From positions 23,437 to 87,436 of the forward strand of contig CAZBLR010000007.1 in NCBI GenBank assembly GCA_964492895.1: 64,000 bases of DNA, read 5' to 3'. Under the pieces are notes generated by a model. The model was not told the origin of the DNA and did no database searches. It saw only the letters and a list, made by a program, of their open reading frames with translations. A program made the position numbers and the translations under genes. Origin of the DNA: DATLWN01 sp964492895 (GTDB lineage: Bacteria > Pseudomonadota > Zetaproteobacteria > Mariprofundales > Mariprofundaceae). Below are positions 41,143 through 49,163 of the stretch, piece by piece. Each line of letters opens with the position of its first letter. The stretch's first letter is position 1.

Positions 41143-42200
41143 TTCGACAGGCCCTGGCCGTAGACGCGCGGCCGGAAATAGTGGTCGATCAGCGGCACGG
41201 CGCAGTTCATCAGGATCACCGAGAACATGGCGCCCTCGGGATAGCCGCCGAAGCTGCGGATGGACCAGGTCAGGATGCCGCAGCCGGTGCCGAACACCAG
41301 CCGCCCGGCCGGCGTCACCGGCGACGACACCGGATCGGTGGCCATGAAGAAGGCGCACAGCATCAGGCCGCCCGCCATCAGGTGGAACATCGGCGGTGCG
41401 AAATGCTGGGGGTTGACCGTGCTGAACACGGCCGCCAGCAGGGCCACCGTCCCCAGATAGCTGAACGGGATATGCCAGGTCACGGTATGGCGGGCGAGCA
41501 GATAGATGCCCCCGAGCAGCAGGGCCAGGGCGCTGGTCTCGCCGAGGCTGCCCGGCTCACGCCCCAAAAATGCGTCCAGGTAGCTGTAGCCGTAGCCCCG
41601 CAGGGCATCGGCCACGCTGATGCCGCGCGTCCATTCGGTCTTCACGTAGCCCAGGGCACTGGCCATCGACACCGCATCGATGGGATGCCCGGCCGACTGC
41701 ACCCCGTACAGGAAGACCTTCAGGCAGTCCTGGAGGTTGTACAGATCGAGCACCGGGGTGCCGGTATGCATCGGGATGATCCAGGTCGTCATCTGCAGCG
41801 GGAACGAGATCAGCAGCACGACGCGGGCGGCCAGCGCCGGATTGAACAGGTTGTACCCCAGGCCGCCGTAGACCTGCTTGGTCAGCACGATGGCCATGAA
41901 GCAGCCGACCAGCACCATCCACCAGGGCGTGGTGGCGGGCAGGGTCAGGGCCATGAACAGGCCGGTCAGCGCCGCCGAGCCGTCCCCCAGCGCCGCCGCG
42001 GAACGCCCCATCAGTCGCAGGCTGATCCATTCCAGCAGCATGCAGCCGGCGATGCTGGAGAGGATCACCAGCACGGCCAGCCAGCCGAACAGGTAGACGC
42101 TGACGATCACGGCCGGCGCCAGCGCCAGCATCACCGTGAGCATGGTCGCACGGACAGAGTCGCCGCTGTGCATATGCGGGGAACTGACCAGCATGTTCAT
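41139..42200 (-). CDS. rnfD: Rnf complex subunit D
   Basis: A 353-residue membrane subunit with about nine helices, related to NqrB. LGYNLFNPALAARV and the C-terminal GAMFSVILMNCAVPLID are typical. The flavin attachment site, D-x-x-(S/T)-x-A-T in most members, reads DAVSMASALG here, with Ser181 (codon AGT, 41660-41658) at the acceptor position. Starts overlap rnfC by 4 bp. Confidence 0.94.
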   Translation of the reverse strand: MNMLVSSPHMHSGDSVRATMLTVMLALAPAVIVSVYLFGWLAVLVILSSIAGCMLLEWISLRLMGRSAAALGDGSAALTGLFMALTLPATTPWWMVLVGCFMAIVLTKQVYGGLGYNLFNPALAARVVLLISFPLQMTTWIIPMHTGTPVLDLYNLQDCLKVFLYGVQSAGHPIDAVSMASALGYVKTEWTRGISVADALRGYGYSYLDAFLGREPGSLGETSALALLLGGIYLLARHTVTWHIPFSYLGTVALLAAVFSTVNPQHFAPPMFHLMAGGLMLCAFFMATDPVSSPVTPAGRLVFGTGCGILTWSIRSFGGYPEGAMFSVILMNCAVPLIDHYFRPRVYGQGLSK

Positions 42201-43696
42201 GCGGATGACGCCTCCCCGTCGTCTTCCGCGGCACCGCTCTTCGCGCGGGCTCGCCTGGCGGCCTTCTCCGCCTTGTCGCGGGCGATGCGCTCGTCACGCG
42301 CCTGGCTGCGCTGGCGCGACAGATCGGCGAAGATGCGCTCGCGGTTGATCTTGCCGACCTCGCCCTTCGCATACCGGAAGTACTGAACGAGCGGGATGTT
42401 CGAGGGACAGACGTAGCTGCAGCAGCCGCACTCGATGCAGTCGAACAGGCCGTAGCCCTGCGCCTTGTCGAACTGGTCCTGCCGGCACTGGCTGGCCAGA
42501 TCGTTCGGCACCAGGCGCACCGGGCATACCTCGACGCAATGCCCGCAACGGATGCAGGGCTCGGGCTGGCGGTGGGCGTCGGCCATCCGGTCGGTACCGA
42601 ACGCCAGCATGCCGTTCGTGGACTTGACCACCGGCACGTCGACGCTGGGCAGGCGCTCGCCCATCAGCGGACCACCATGGATCATGTGCAGCCCCTCGAA
42701 GGATTCGAGCCCGTGCTGGGCGAACACGAAGCGCATCGGCGTGCCCAGGCGCACGTTCATGTTTCCGGGCTGTGGCACGGCATCGCCGCTGACCGTCACC
42801 ACCCGCTCCGTCAACGGCCGCCCGAGCAGCACGCCATCGTGCACCGCCTTGGCCGTGCCGACGTTCTGGCACAGGATGCCGATATGCATCGGCAGCTTTC
42901 CGGCCGGCACCTCCCTGCCCGTGATAGCCTGGATCAGCTGTTTCTCGCCGCCCTGCGGATAGCAGGTCGGCAGCACGAACACGTCCACCGCCGTCCCCAG
43001 CCGTTCGGCCGCCTCACGCATGCATGCGGCCGCATCCATCTTGTTGTCCTCGACGGCGATGACGCCGTGCTCCGCACCGGCCATGTACATCAGCACGTCC
43101 AGGCCGCTGACGATCTGCTCCGCCTGTTCGAGCATCAGCCGGTGGTCATTGGTCAGATACGGTTCGCATTCGATGCCGTTCAGGATCACGGTGTCGATCG
43201 GGTGCTTCTGGTCACGGACCAGCTTGATGAAGGTCGGGAATACGGCGCCACCGAGACCGGCAAGGCCACAGACGCGCACCCGCTCCCGTAATTCCCCCAC
43301 ATCCCGCTGCCGGTAGTCCGCCCACGGCTCCAGTGACTCGTCCCAGTCATCCCTGCCATCCGGCTCGATGAAATAGCTCAGGCGGCCGAGACCGGAGGGA
43401 TGCGGTACCGGATGCTCCTCGATCTTGACCACCTTGCCGGAGGCGGGCGCATGCACCGGTGTCGACACGTATCCCTGCCCGCGGGCGATCTTCTGGCCGC
43501 GACGCACCATTTGTCCGACCTCGACCAGCGGTATGCACGCTTCGCCGATATGCTGCTTGAGCGGCACGATCAGCACGGGCGGCAGCGGGCAGTCGCGGAT
43601 CGGCATGCCGGCCGTCAGCTTCGACTGCTCCGGATGGATCCCCCCGGGGAAGCCTCCGGCCGTCAGGCCGATGCGTTCAAGCAGTGTGCGCAGCAT
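42197..43696 (-). CDS. rnfC: Rnf complex subunit C (NADH site)
   Basis: A 499-residue peripheral subunit. The NADH/FMN-binding part has GLAGLGGAVFPTFIKL and NGIECEPYLTNDHRLM; two 4Fe-4S motifs, CIRCGHCVEVCP and CIECGCCSYVCP, lie at about residues 375-425. The C-terminus is a short basic Ala/Arg tail, not the long repeat of E. coli RnfC. ATG 43696 overlaps rnfB by 20 bp; GTG 43702 is the alternative. Confidence 0.95.
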   Translation of the reverse strand: MLRTLLERIGLTAGGFPGGIHPEQSKLTAGMPIRDCPLPPVLIVPLKQHIGEACIPLVEVGQMVRRGQKIARGQGYVSTPVHAPASGKVVKIEEHPVPHPSGLGRLSYFIEPDGRDDWDESLEPWADYRQRDVGELRERVRVCGLAGLGGAVFPTFIKLVRDQKHPIDTVILNGIECEPYLTNDHRLMLEQAEQIVSGLDVLMYMAGAEHGVIAVEDNKMDAAACMREAAERLGTAVDVFVLPTCYPQGGEKQLIQAITGREVPAGKLPMHIGILCQNVGTAKAVHDGVLLGRPLTERVVTVSGDAVPQPGNMNVRLGTPMRFVFAQHGLESFEGLHMIHGGPLMGERLPSVDVPVVKSTNGMLAFGTDRMADAHRQPEPCIRCGHCVEVCPVRLVPNDLASQCRQDQFDKAQGYGLFDCIECGCCSYVCPSNIPLVQYFRYAKGEVGKINRERIFADLSRQRSQARDERIARDKAEKAARRARAKSGAAEDDGEASSA

Positions 43697-44261
43697 GCCC
43701 ACGCTCCCCGATGCGGATCGGCCGGTGCTCGGGTTCCGGCGCCTGCCAGGTCCACTCCTCGAGCACCTCCGGCTTCAGGATCATGTCGATGCAGTCCACC
43801 GGACAGGGCTCCACGCACAGCTTGCAGCCCGTGCAGTAATCGGCGATCACCGTATGGTATTGCTTCGGGGCGCCGAGAATGGCGTCCACCGGACAGGCCT
43901 TGATGCACAGTGTGCAGCCGATGCATTCGTCCTCGCGCACGAAGGCCAGCATCGGTGGCTCCGGCGCTTCGGCCAGCGCCTTGGGTTCCACCCCCATCAG
44001 GTCCGCGATCTGCAGCATCACGCGCTCGCCGCCGGGCACGCACTGGTTGATGTCGGCCTCGCCCCGGGCCACGGCCTCCGAATAGGGCTTGCAGCCGGGA
44101 AAGCCGCACTTGGCGCACTGGGTCTGGGGCAACAGGCCGTCGATCTTGTCCGCCATCGGATCGCCCTCGACGTGGAACAGGCGCATGGCTACGGCCAGCA
44201 TGATGCCAGCGGCCAGGGCGAATCCGCCGAGGCTCAGGACCCCGTAGAGAATATTTGTCAT
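43677..44261 (-). CDS. rnfB: Rnf complex subunit B (ferredoxin-like)
   Basis: A 194-residue protein with one N-terminal membrane helix, a 4Fe-4S domain of the CAKCGFPGCKPYSEA type (about 49-63, with a later Cys) and two ferredoxin motifs, CIGCTLCIKACP and CTGCKLCVEPCP (about 113-155). It takes electrons from ferredoxin or passes them on. The gene lies 122 bp after rnfA, unlike the other overlapping rnf genes. Confidence 0.95.
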   Translation of the reverse strand: MTNILYGVLSLGGFALAAGIMLAVAMRLFHVEGDPMADKIDGLLPQTQCAKCGFPGCKPYSEAVARGEADINQCVPGGERVMLQIADLMGVEPKALAEAPEPPMLAFVREDECIGCTLCIKACPVDAILGAPKQYHTVIADYCTGCKLCVEPCPVDCIDMILKPEVLEEWTWQAPEPEHRPIRIGERGHAAHTA

Positions 44262-44339
44262 GCCTGCTCAATCATCCGTTTGCTTCGATCCTTCCCGTAG
44301 CGGATATCCGGCGCATCCGCATTCTGATCTTGTATCAAC

Positions 44340-44369
44340 GTTATTACAAATGTGATTTGTGATAATAAC
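44340..44369. repeat. Inverted repeat between rnfA and rnfB
   Basis: ACAAAT-GTG-ATTTGT (44346-44360) is a perfect dyad. It is extended outward by GTTATT (44340-44345) and AATAAC (44364-44369), leaving a GAT bulge on one side. The surrounding 100 bp are AT-rich compared with the genes. It could be an operator, an RNA hairpin that protects or separates the rnfA and rnfB parts of the message, or a promoter region for rnfB. Confidence 0.6.
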
Positions 44370-44383
44370 AGTTTTATTTATGT

Positions 44384-44965
44384 TTAAAACTTCACCAGGC
44401 CCGAGAATCCCATGAACGCCAGGGACATCAGGCCGGCGGTGATCAGCGTGATCGGCGAACCCTTGAACAGCGTCGGCACCGGCGCCCCCTCGATGCGCTC
44501 GCGCAACCCGGCGAACAGCACCAGCACCAGCGAGAAGCCCAGCGCTGCCCCGAAGCCGTACAGGGCCGAGGTCAGGAAGGTCTGCTTCTTCTGCACATTC
44601 AGCAGCGCCACGCCGAGCACGGCGCAGTTGGTGGTGATCAGCGGCAGGAAGATGCCCAGGGCCTGGTACATCACCGGACTGGTCTTGTGGATCATCATCT
44701 CGATGAACTGCACCAGGGCCGCGATGATCAGGATGAAGAAGATCGTCTGCAGGTACAGCAGGTGCAGCGGAACCAGCAGGTATTGCTGCACCAGCCAGGA
44801 CACGGTGGCGGCCAGCGTCATCACGAACATCACCGCGAAGGACATACCCACCGCCGTCTCGACCTTGCCGGAAACGCCAAGGAAGGGGCAGATGCCGAGA
44901 AACTTGGTCAACACGAAATTGTTGACCAGCACGGCGGACAGCAGAACGACAGCGGCTTCACCCAT
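44384..44965 (-). CDS. rnfA: Rnf complex subunit A
   Basis: A 193-residue membrane subunit, the same length as E. coli RsxA, with LVNNFVLTKFLGICPFLGVS and LPLITTNCAVLGVALLN carrying the two cluster cysteines. First gene of the rnf group. I see no ribosome site before ATG 44965; a TATACT box at 44979-44974 would place the transcript start almost at the ATG, so the message may be leaderless or the true promoter lies further up. Confidence 0.94.
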   Translation of the reverse strand: MGEAAVVLLSAVLVNNFVLTKFLGICPFLGVSGKVETAVGMSFAVMFVMTLAATVSWLVQQYLLVPLHLLYLQTIFFILIIAALVQFIEMMIHKTSPVMYQALGIFLPLITTNCAVLGVALLNVQKKQTFLTSALYGFGAALGFSLVLVLFAGLRERIEGAPVPTLFKGSPITLITAGLMSLAFMGFSGLVKF

Positions 44966-45122
44966 GGGCGGCGAGTATAAACACGTGCATGGGCGCGGTA
45001 TACCGCAATAAACTCGTCCTTTTTCCTGTGTGATTGCGCCCCGGATGGATGACACCGGCCAGGGCGGCAGTATACTTGACAAAATCGGTACGATTTAGAC
45101 GATGAGTGGCTCGGAGGACTGT
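44966..45122. promoter_or_regulatory. Divergent rnfA / apbC control region
   Basis: 157 bp between two iron-sulfur-related transcription units. It holds a perfect 12-bp palindrome GCGGTATACCGC (44995-45006), TATACT on the minus strand (44979-44974), and on the plus strand ATACTTGACAAAATCGGT starting at 45072, which contains a perfect TTGACA (45076-45081). The left part of that stretch resembles an IscR type 1 site; the right part matches poorly. Confidence 0.4.
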
Positions 45123-46208
45123 ATGAACCATGCCGGCGAATTGACTCAAGAGACGATCCTGGACGCGCTCCGCCAGATCATCGACCCCGATTTCGGCAAG
45201 GACATCGTGACCCTCGGCTTCGTCAAGGATGTCCGCATCGATGACGGCGAGGTGGCCTGCACCATCGAACTGACCACCCCCGCCTGCCCCGTCAAGGAAC
45301 AGTTCCGCAAGCAGGCCGAGACCCTGATCGGCGCCCTTCCCGGCGTGCGCGGCACCCGCATCGAGATGACGTCCCGCGTGGCCTCCCATGCCCCCCAGGG
45401 CAAGCAGGCCATCCCCGGCATCCGCAACATCATCGCCGTGGCCTCCGGCAAGGGCGGCGTCGGCAAGTCGACGACGGCTGTGAACCTGGCCGTGGCCCTG
45501 GCCCAGACCGGTGCCAGGACCGGGCTGCTCGATGCCGACATCTACGGCCCGTCGGTGCCCAGCATGATGGGCCTGGGCGGACGCCGGCCCAAGGTCGAGG
45601 ACAACGCCATGCTGCCGCTCAGCAACTACGATGTGCTGACCATGTCCATCGGTTACCTGATCGAGGAGGACCAGGCCGTGATCTGGCGCGGCCCCATGGT
45701 GTCCGGCGCCCTGATGCAGCTGTTGACCGACGTGCGTTGGGGCGAGCTCGATTATCTGGTCGTCGACATGCCGCCGGGCACCGGCGACGTCCAGCTGACG
45801 CTGGCGCAGAAAATCCCCGTCACCGGCGCCGTCGTCGTGACCACGCCCCAGGATATCGCCCTGCTCGACTGCCGCCGCGGCATCGAGATGTTCAAAAAGG
45901 TGCAGGTACCGACGCTGGGCATCGTCGAGAACATGCATGTGTTCATCTGCCCGCATTGCGGCGAGGCCAGCCATATCTTCGCCGAGGGCGGTGCCGAGAA
46001 GCTGGCGAACGCGTACCAGACCGACATCGTGGCCCGCGTGCCGCTGGATATCCGCATCCGTGAGGACGGCGATGCCGGCACCCCGATCGTGGCTGCGCAC
46101 CCGGATTCGCAACAGGCGGCGATCTACCGGGACATGGCCGGGGCGGTGGCACGCAAGATCAGCGTGCTGAACCAGCGGAAGATCGAGATCCCCGTCGTCG
46201 CCGCCTGA
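45123..46208 (+). CDS. apbC: Iron-sulfur carrier ATPase ApbC/Mrp
   Basis: A 361-residue protein with an N-terminal MIP18/DUF59 domain (about 1-85) and a MinD-like P-loop ATPase. SGKGGVGKSTTAVNLA is the deviant Walker A, and CPHCGE near residue 280 gives the CxxC that holds a bridging Fe-S cluster. It transfers clusters to apoproteins. GGAGG precedes ATG 45123; an ATG at 45102 in frame is less likely. Divergent from rnf, whose subunits need many clusters. Confidence 0.94.
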   Translation: MNHAGELTQETILDALRQIIDPDFGKDIVTLGFVKDVRIDDGEVACTIELTTPACPVKEQFRKQAETLIGALPGVRGTRIEMTSRVASHAPQGKQAIPGIRNIIAVASGKGGVGKSTTAVNLAVALAQTGARTGLLDADIYGPSVPSMMGLGGRRPKVEDNAMLPLSNYDVLTMSIGYLIEEDQAVIWRGPMVSGALMQLLTDVRWGELDYLVVDMPPGTGDVQLTLAQKIPVTGAVVVTTPQDIALLDCRRGIEMFKKVQVPTLGIVENMHVFICPHCGEASHIFAEGGAEKLANAYQTDIVARVPLDIRIREDGDAGTPIVAAHPDSQQAAIYRDMAGAVARKISVLNQRKIEIPVVAA

Positions 46209-46288
46209 TGTAAGCCACCTGGTGTAAGAAATGCCACGCCCGCCCCGACCGATTCCCATGATGACTTGCATCGACGGAGGTCACTCCC

Positions 46289-46924
46289 ATGACGCGTGGT
46301 ACAGGAATGTGGTGGCGGATCATGATTCTGGCGGGGTTGATGGCGATGCCGCTGCCGGCTGAGGCGGGCGGTACGCCGACGGCCGCCAAGGGGCTGGCGA
46401 TCGCCACCTTCGCCGGCGGCTGTTTCTGGTGCATGCAGCCGCCGTTCGACAATGCCAGGGGCGTGGTCTCGACGCGGGTCGGATACACGGGCGGCCATGT
46501 CCCGAATCCCACCTATGCCCAGGTGTCGGCCGGCACCACCGGCCACCTCGAGGCGGTCGAGGTCACCTACGACCCGAAGCAGATCACGTTTGATGCCCTG
46601 CTGAAGATCTTCTGGCACAACATCGATCCGACGCAGGGCGACGGCCAGTTCGTCGATCGCGGGCCGCAATACCATACGGCGATCTTCTACCACGACGAGG
46701 ACCAGCGCCGTGCCGCCGAGACATCGAAGGCCCAACTCGCCGCCTCCGGCCGCTTCGACGGCCCCATCGTCACCAAGATCCTGCCGGCGGGGCCCTTCTA
46801 TCCGGCCGAGGACTACCACCAGCACTTCTCCGACAAGAACCCGCTGCGCTACGAGATCTACCGCAGCGGTTCGGGCCGCAGCCGGTACATCGAACGCACC
46901 TGGGGCGAATCGCCGGCGCATTGA
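46289..46924 (+). CDS. msrA: Peptide methionine sulfoxide reductase MsrA, exported
   Basis: A 211-residue MsrA with GGCFWCMQPPFD (catalytic Cys45), GYTGGHVPNPTYAQV and DYHQHFSDKNP. Unlike the cytoplasmic E. coli enzyme it has an N-terminal signal peptide (hydrophobic about residues 8-20, cleavage after AEA), so it probably repairs oxidised methionines in the periplasm. GGAGG lies upstream. Confidence 0.93.
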   Translation: MTRGTGMWWRIMILAGLMAMPLPAEAGGTPTAAKGLAIATFAGGCFWCMQPPFDNARGVVSTRVGYTGGHVPNPTYAQVSAGTTGHLEAVEVTYDPKQITFDALLKIFWHNIDPTQGDGQFVDRGPQYHTAIFYHDEDQRRAAETSKAQLAASGRFDGPIVTKILPAGPFYPAEDYHQHFSDKNPLRYEIYRSGSGRSRYIERTWGESPAH

Positions 46925-46995
46925 GCCTACCCGGGTGCGCCCGGGCAAGCGGTCGACTACACTTTCCGGGGCAGCTGCCCATGCCGGAGGTGCAC

Positions 46996-47457
46996 GTGAT
47001 CGCCGCCAACCTGATGACCCGAAAGGTGGTCACCACGACCCCGGACACCCTGGTCAGGGATGCCATCGCCCTGCTGCGTCGACATCATCTGCACGATCTT
47101 CCGGTGATCGATGCCGCCGGGAAACCCGTCGGCGTACTGACGGCGCGGGCCATCCTGCACCATGCTCTGCCCGCCTACGCATCCGAGGACCTGCTGGCGG
47201 CCATGCAGGCCAGCCCCGACCTGCCTTCCGTGCACGAACGCCTGCAGGCCTTGTCCGGGCACAAGGTCAGCGAGGTCATGTCCCCGCGCATCCTCAGCGT
47301 CCGGGAGCATGCGCCGACCAATGCCCTCGCCACCATGGTCGTGCTGATGCACAACGATTCGCAGAACATCCTGGTCACCGACGACAACGGCCGCCTGGTG
47401 GGCACCATCTCGGCCCTGGACATCATCATGCGCGACCGGCCGGCATCGCACGCCTGA
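46996..47457 (+). CDS. Stand-alone CBS-domain protein
   Basis: A 153-residue protein of two CBS domains (about 5-60 and 85-145; VIAANLMTRKVV and KVSEVMSPRILSV), which usually bind adenine nucleotides. The start is taken as GTG 46996 because GGAGG lies exactly 5 bases upstream; ATG 46981 lacks a site. The next gene, an antiporter without a regulatory domain, starts 7 bp after the stop. Confidence 0.85.
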   Translation: MIAANLMTRKVVTTTPDTLVRDAIALLRRHHLHDLPVIDAAGKPVGVLTARAILHHALPAYASEDLLAAMQASPDLPSVHERLQALSGHKVSEVMSPRILSVREHAPTNALATMVVLMHNDSQNILVTDDNGRLVGTISALDIIMRDRPASHA

Positions 47458-47464
47458 CCGGCCG

Positions 47465-48676
47465 ATGGAGCACCACACCCCGTTCTTCCTGAACCTGATC
47501 CTCGTCCTGCTCGGGGCGCGCATCCTCGGCGAGGCCTCCGCGCGCTTCGGCATCCCCGCCATCCTCGGCGAGATGGCGGCCGGCGTGCTGCTGGGATCCA
47601 GCGTGCTCGGCTGGGTCGATCCCGGGCCGGTGCTGAAGGTCATGGCGGAATTCGGGCTGATCCTGCTGCTGTTCGAGGTGGGACTGGAGACCGATATCAA
47701 CCGCCTGACCACCTCCGGCGCCAAGGCCGCCACCGTGGCCCTGGGCGGCTTCGTCGCCCCGTTCGCGCTCGGTGCGGCCTTCGCCTACTGGATGCTCGAC
47801 CAACCCTCGCTGGTGTCGATGTTCATCGGCGGCACCCTGACCGCCACCAGCATTGGTGTGACGATCCGGGTGCTGCGTGATCTGAAGCAGCAGCATTCCC
47901 ATACCGCCAGCATCGTGCTGGGTGCGGCCGTGCTCGACGATGTGCTGGGCGTGGTGCTGCTGGCCGTGCTGTACGAGTTCTCGGTCAAGGGCACGCTCAG
48001 CCTGGTCAATGCCGGCCAGGTCTTCATGTTCATCGCCATCTTCCTGCTGCTGGCGCCGACGGCGGCCAAGCTGACGGCTGTCGTCGTGCGCCGCTTCAAC
48101 AGCACCAGCCGCATCCCCGGCATGATCCCGACCACCATCGTGTCGCTGGTGCTGGTGTTCGCCCTGCTGTCGCAGCTACTCGGAGCCCCCGAGATCATCG
48201 GCGGCTTCGCGGCAGGGCTGGCCCTGTCCCGGCGCTTCTTTCTGCCCTTCGGCATCGCCCTGCACGAGAGCGACAGCCATTTCGTCGAACGCATCGAGGA
48301 CGAGATGAGACCGATCATCCAGCTGTTCACGCCGGTGTTCTTCGTCATGGTCGGGCTGAACCTGCACCTGCACGAGGTCGACTGGGGCTCGCCCCGGGTG
48401 TGGTGGATGGCCGCGGCCTTCATCGCCATCGCCATGGTCAGCAAGCTGGCCGGTGCGCTGCTGATCCGCGAAACCTGGCGCACCCGCTGGGCCATCGGCA
48501 TCGCCATGATCCCGCGCGCCGAGGTCGGCCTGATCTTCGCCGAGCTCGGCAAGCAGGCCGGGGTGTTCCCGCAGGACCTCTACGCGGTGATGCTGCTGAC
48601 CATCGCCATCACCACCATGGCCCCGCCGTTCATGCTCCGGGCCCTCTACCGCCGGACGGCTTCCACTGGCAGCTGA
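47465..48676 (+). CDS. CPA2-family cation/proton antiporter
   Basis: A 403-residue membrane protein with about 12-13 helices of the Na+/H+ exchanger fold. The paired acidic residues are in AAVLDDVLGVVLL (about Asp158-Asp159), which point to an electrogenic exchanger with Na+ or K+. There is no C-terminal RCK/TrkA domain, unlike KefB. Translation is probably coupled to the CBS-domain gene, which may regulate it. Confidence 0.92.
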   Translation: MEHHTPFFLNLILVLLGARILGEASARFGIPAILGEMAAGVLLGSSVLGWVDPGPVLKVMAEFGLILLLFEVGLETDINRLTTSGAKAATVALGGFVAPFALGAAFAYWMLDQPSLVSMFIGGTLTATSIGVTIRVLRDLKQQHSHTASIVLGAAVLDDVLGVVLLAVLYEFSVKGTLSLVNAGQVFMFIAIFLLLAPTAAKLTAVVVRRFNSTSRIPGMIPTTIVSLVLVFALLSQLLGAPEIIGGFAAGLALSRRFFLPFGIALHESDSHFVERIEDEMRPIIQLFTPVFFVMVGLNLHLHEVDWGSPRVWWMAAAFIAIAMVSKLAGALLIRETWRTRWAIGIAMIPRAEVGLIFAELGKQAGVFPQDLYAVMLLTIAITTMAPPFMLRALYRRTASTGS

Positions 48677-48694
48677 CATGACCAGGCACAAGCA

Positions 48695-49156
48695 ATGAAC
48701 AATCGAATATCGCTTACATTTATAACGCTTATCATCGCACTTCTTGGCGTCACACATGCCAACGCCCAAGGGTCCGCTATGAAGGTTACTGAAACGGCGG
48801 CAGTGGTAACCGTCAAGGATGCACTGGACGCATGGAAAGATGAGCAATGGCCGCGACTGTACGGTCTTTTGAGCGACCGGGATAAGAAAAGTACCACCAA
48901 AAAGGCATTCGTAGAGAAGCGCCGTCGCCTTGCCCAGTTTGCAAAGTTGGCTGACTACAAGATCGTGAACGTAGAAGGCAAATCCAATGACGATATGTTC
49001 GTGAGCATGGATTTAATGATGCTAGAGAGTCCCGATACCAGCTTTTACCCCACACAAGGATGGCGACACAAAACCGTCAAGACAACGTGGCATATCATCC
49101 GCGATACCCGCAACGAGTGGAAACTGACTTTCCCTCAGAGACAACCAACACAATGA
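48695..49156 (+). CDS. Secreted protein of unknown function, low GC
   Basis: A 153-residue protein with a signal peptide (SLTFITLIIALLGVTHANA, cleavage about residue 24) and a mature domain with AWKDEQWPRLYGLLSDRDKK and a C-terminal WKLTFPQ. This resembles small stress-associated NTF2-like domains only loosely; I do not recognise it. By eye the gene is clearly less GC-rich, with more A/T-ending codons, than both neighbours, which suggests a foreign origin. Convergent with hflX (7 bp). Confidence 0.75.
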   Translation: MNNRISLTFITLIIALLGVTHANAQGSAMKVTETAAVVTVKDALDAWKDEQWPRLYGLLSDRDKKSTTKKAFVEKRRRLAQFAKLADYKIVNVEGKSNDDMFVSMDLMMLESPDTSFYPTQGWRHKTVKTTWHIIRDTRNEWKLTFPQRQPTQ

Positions 49157-49163
49157 ATGGGTT

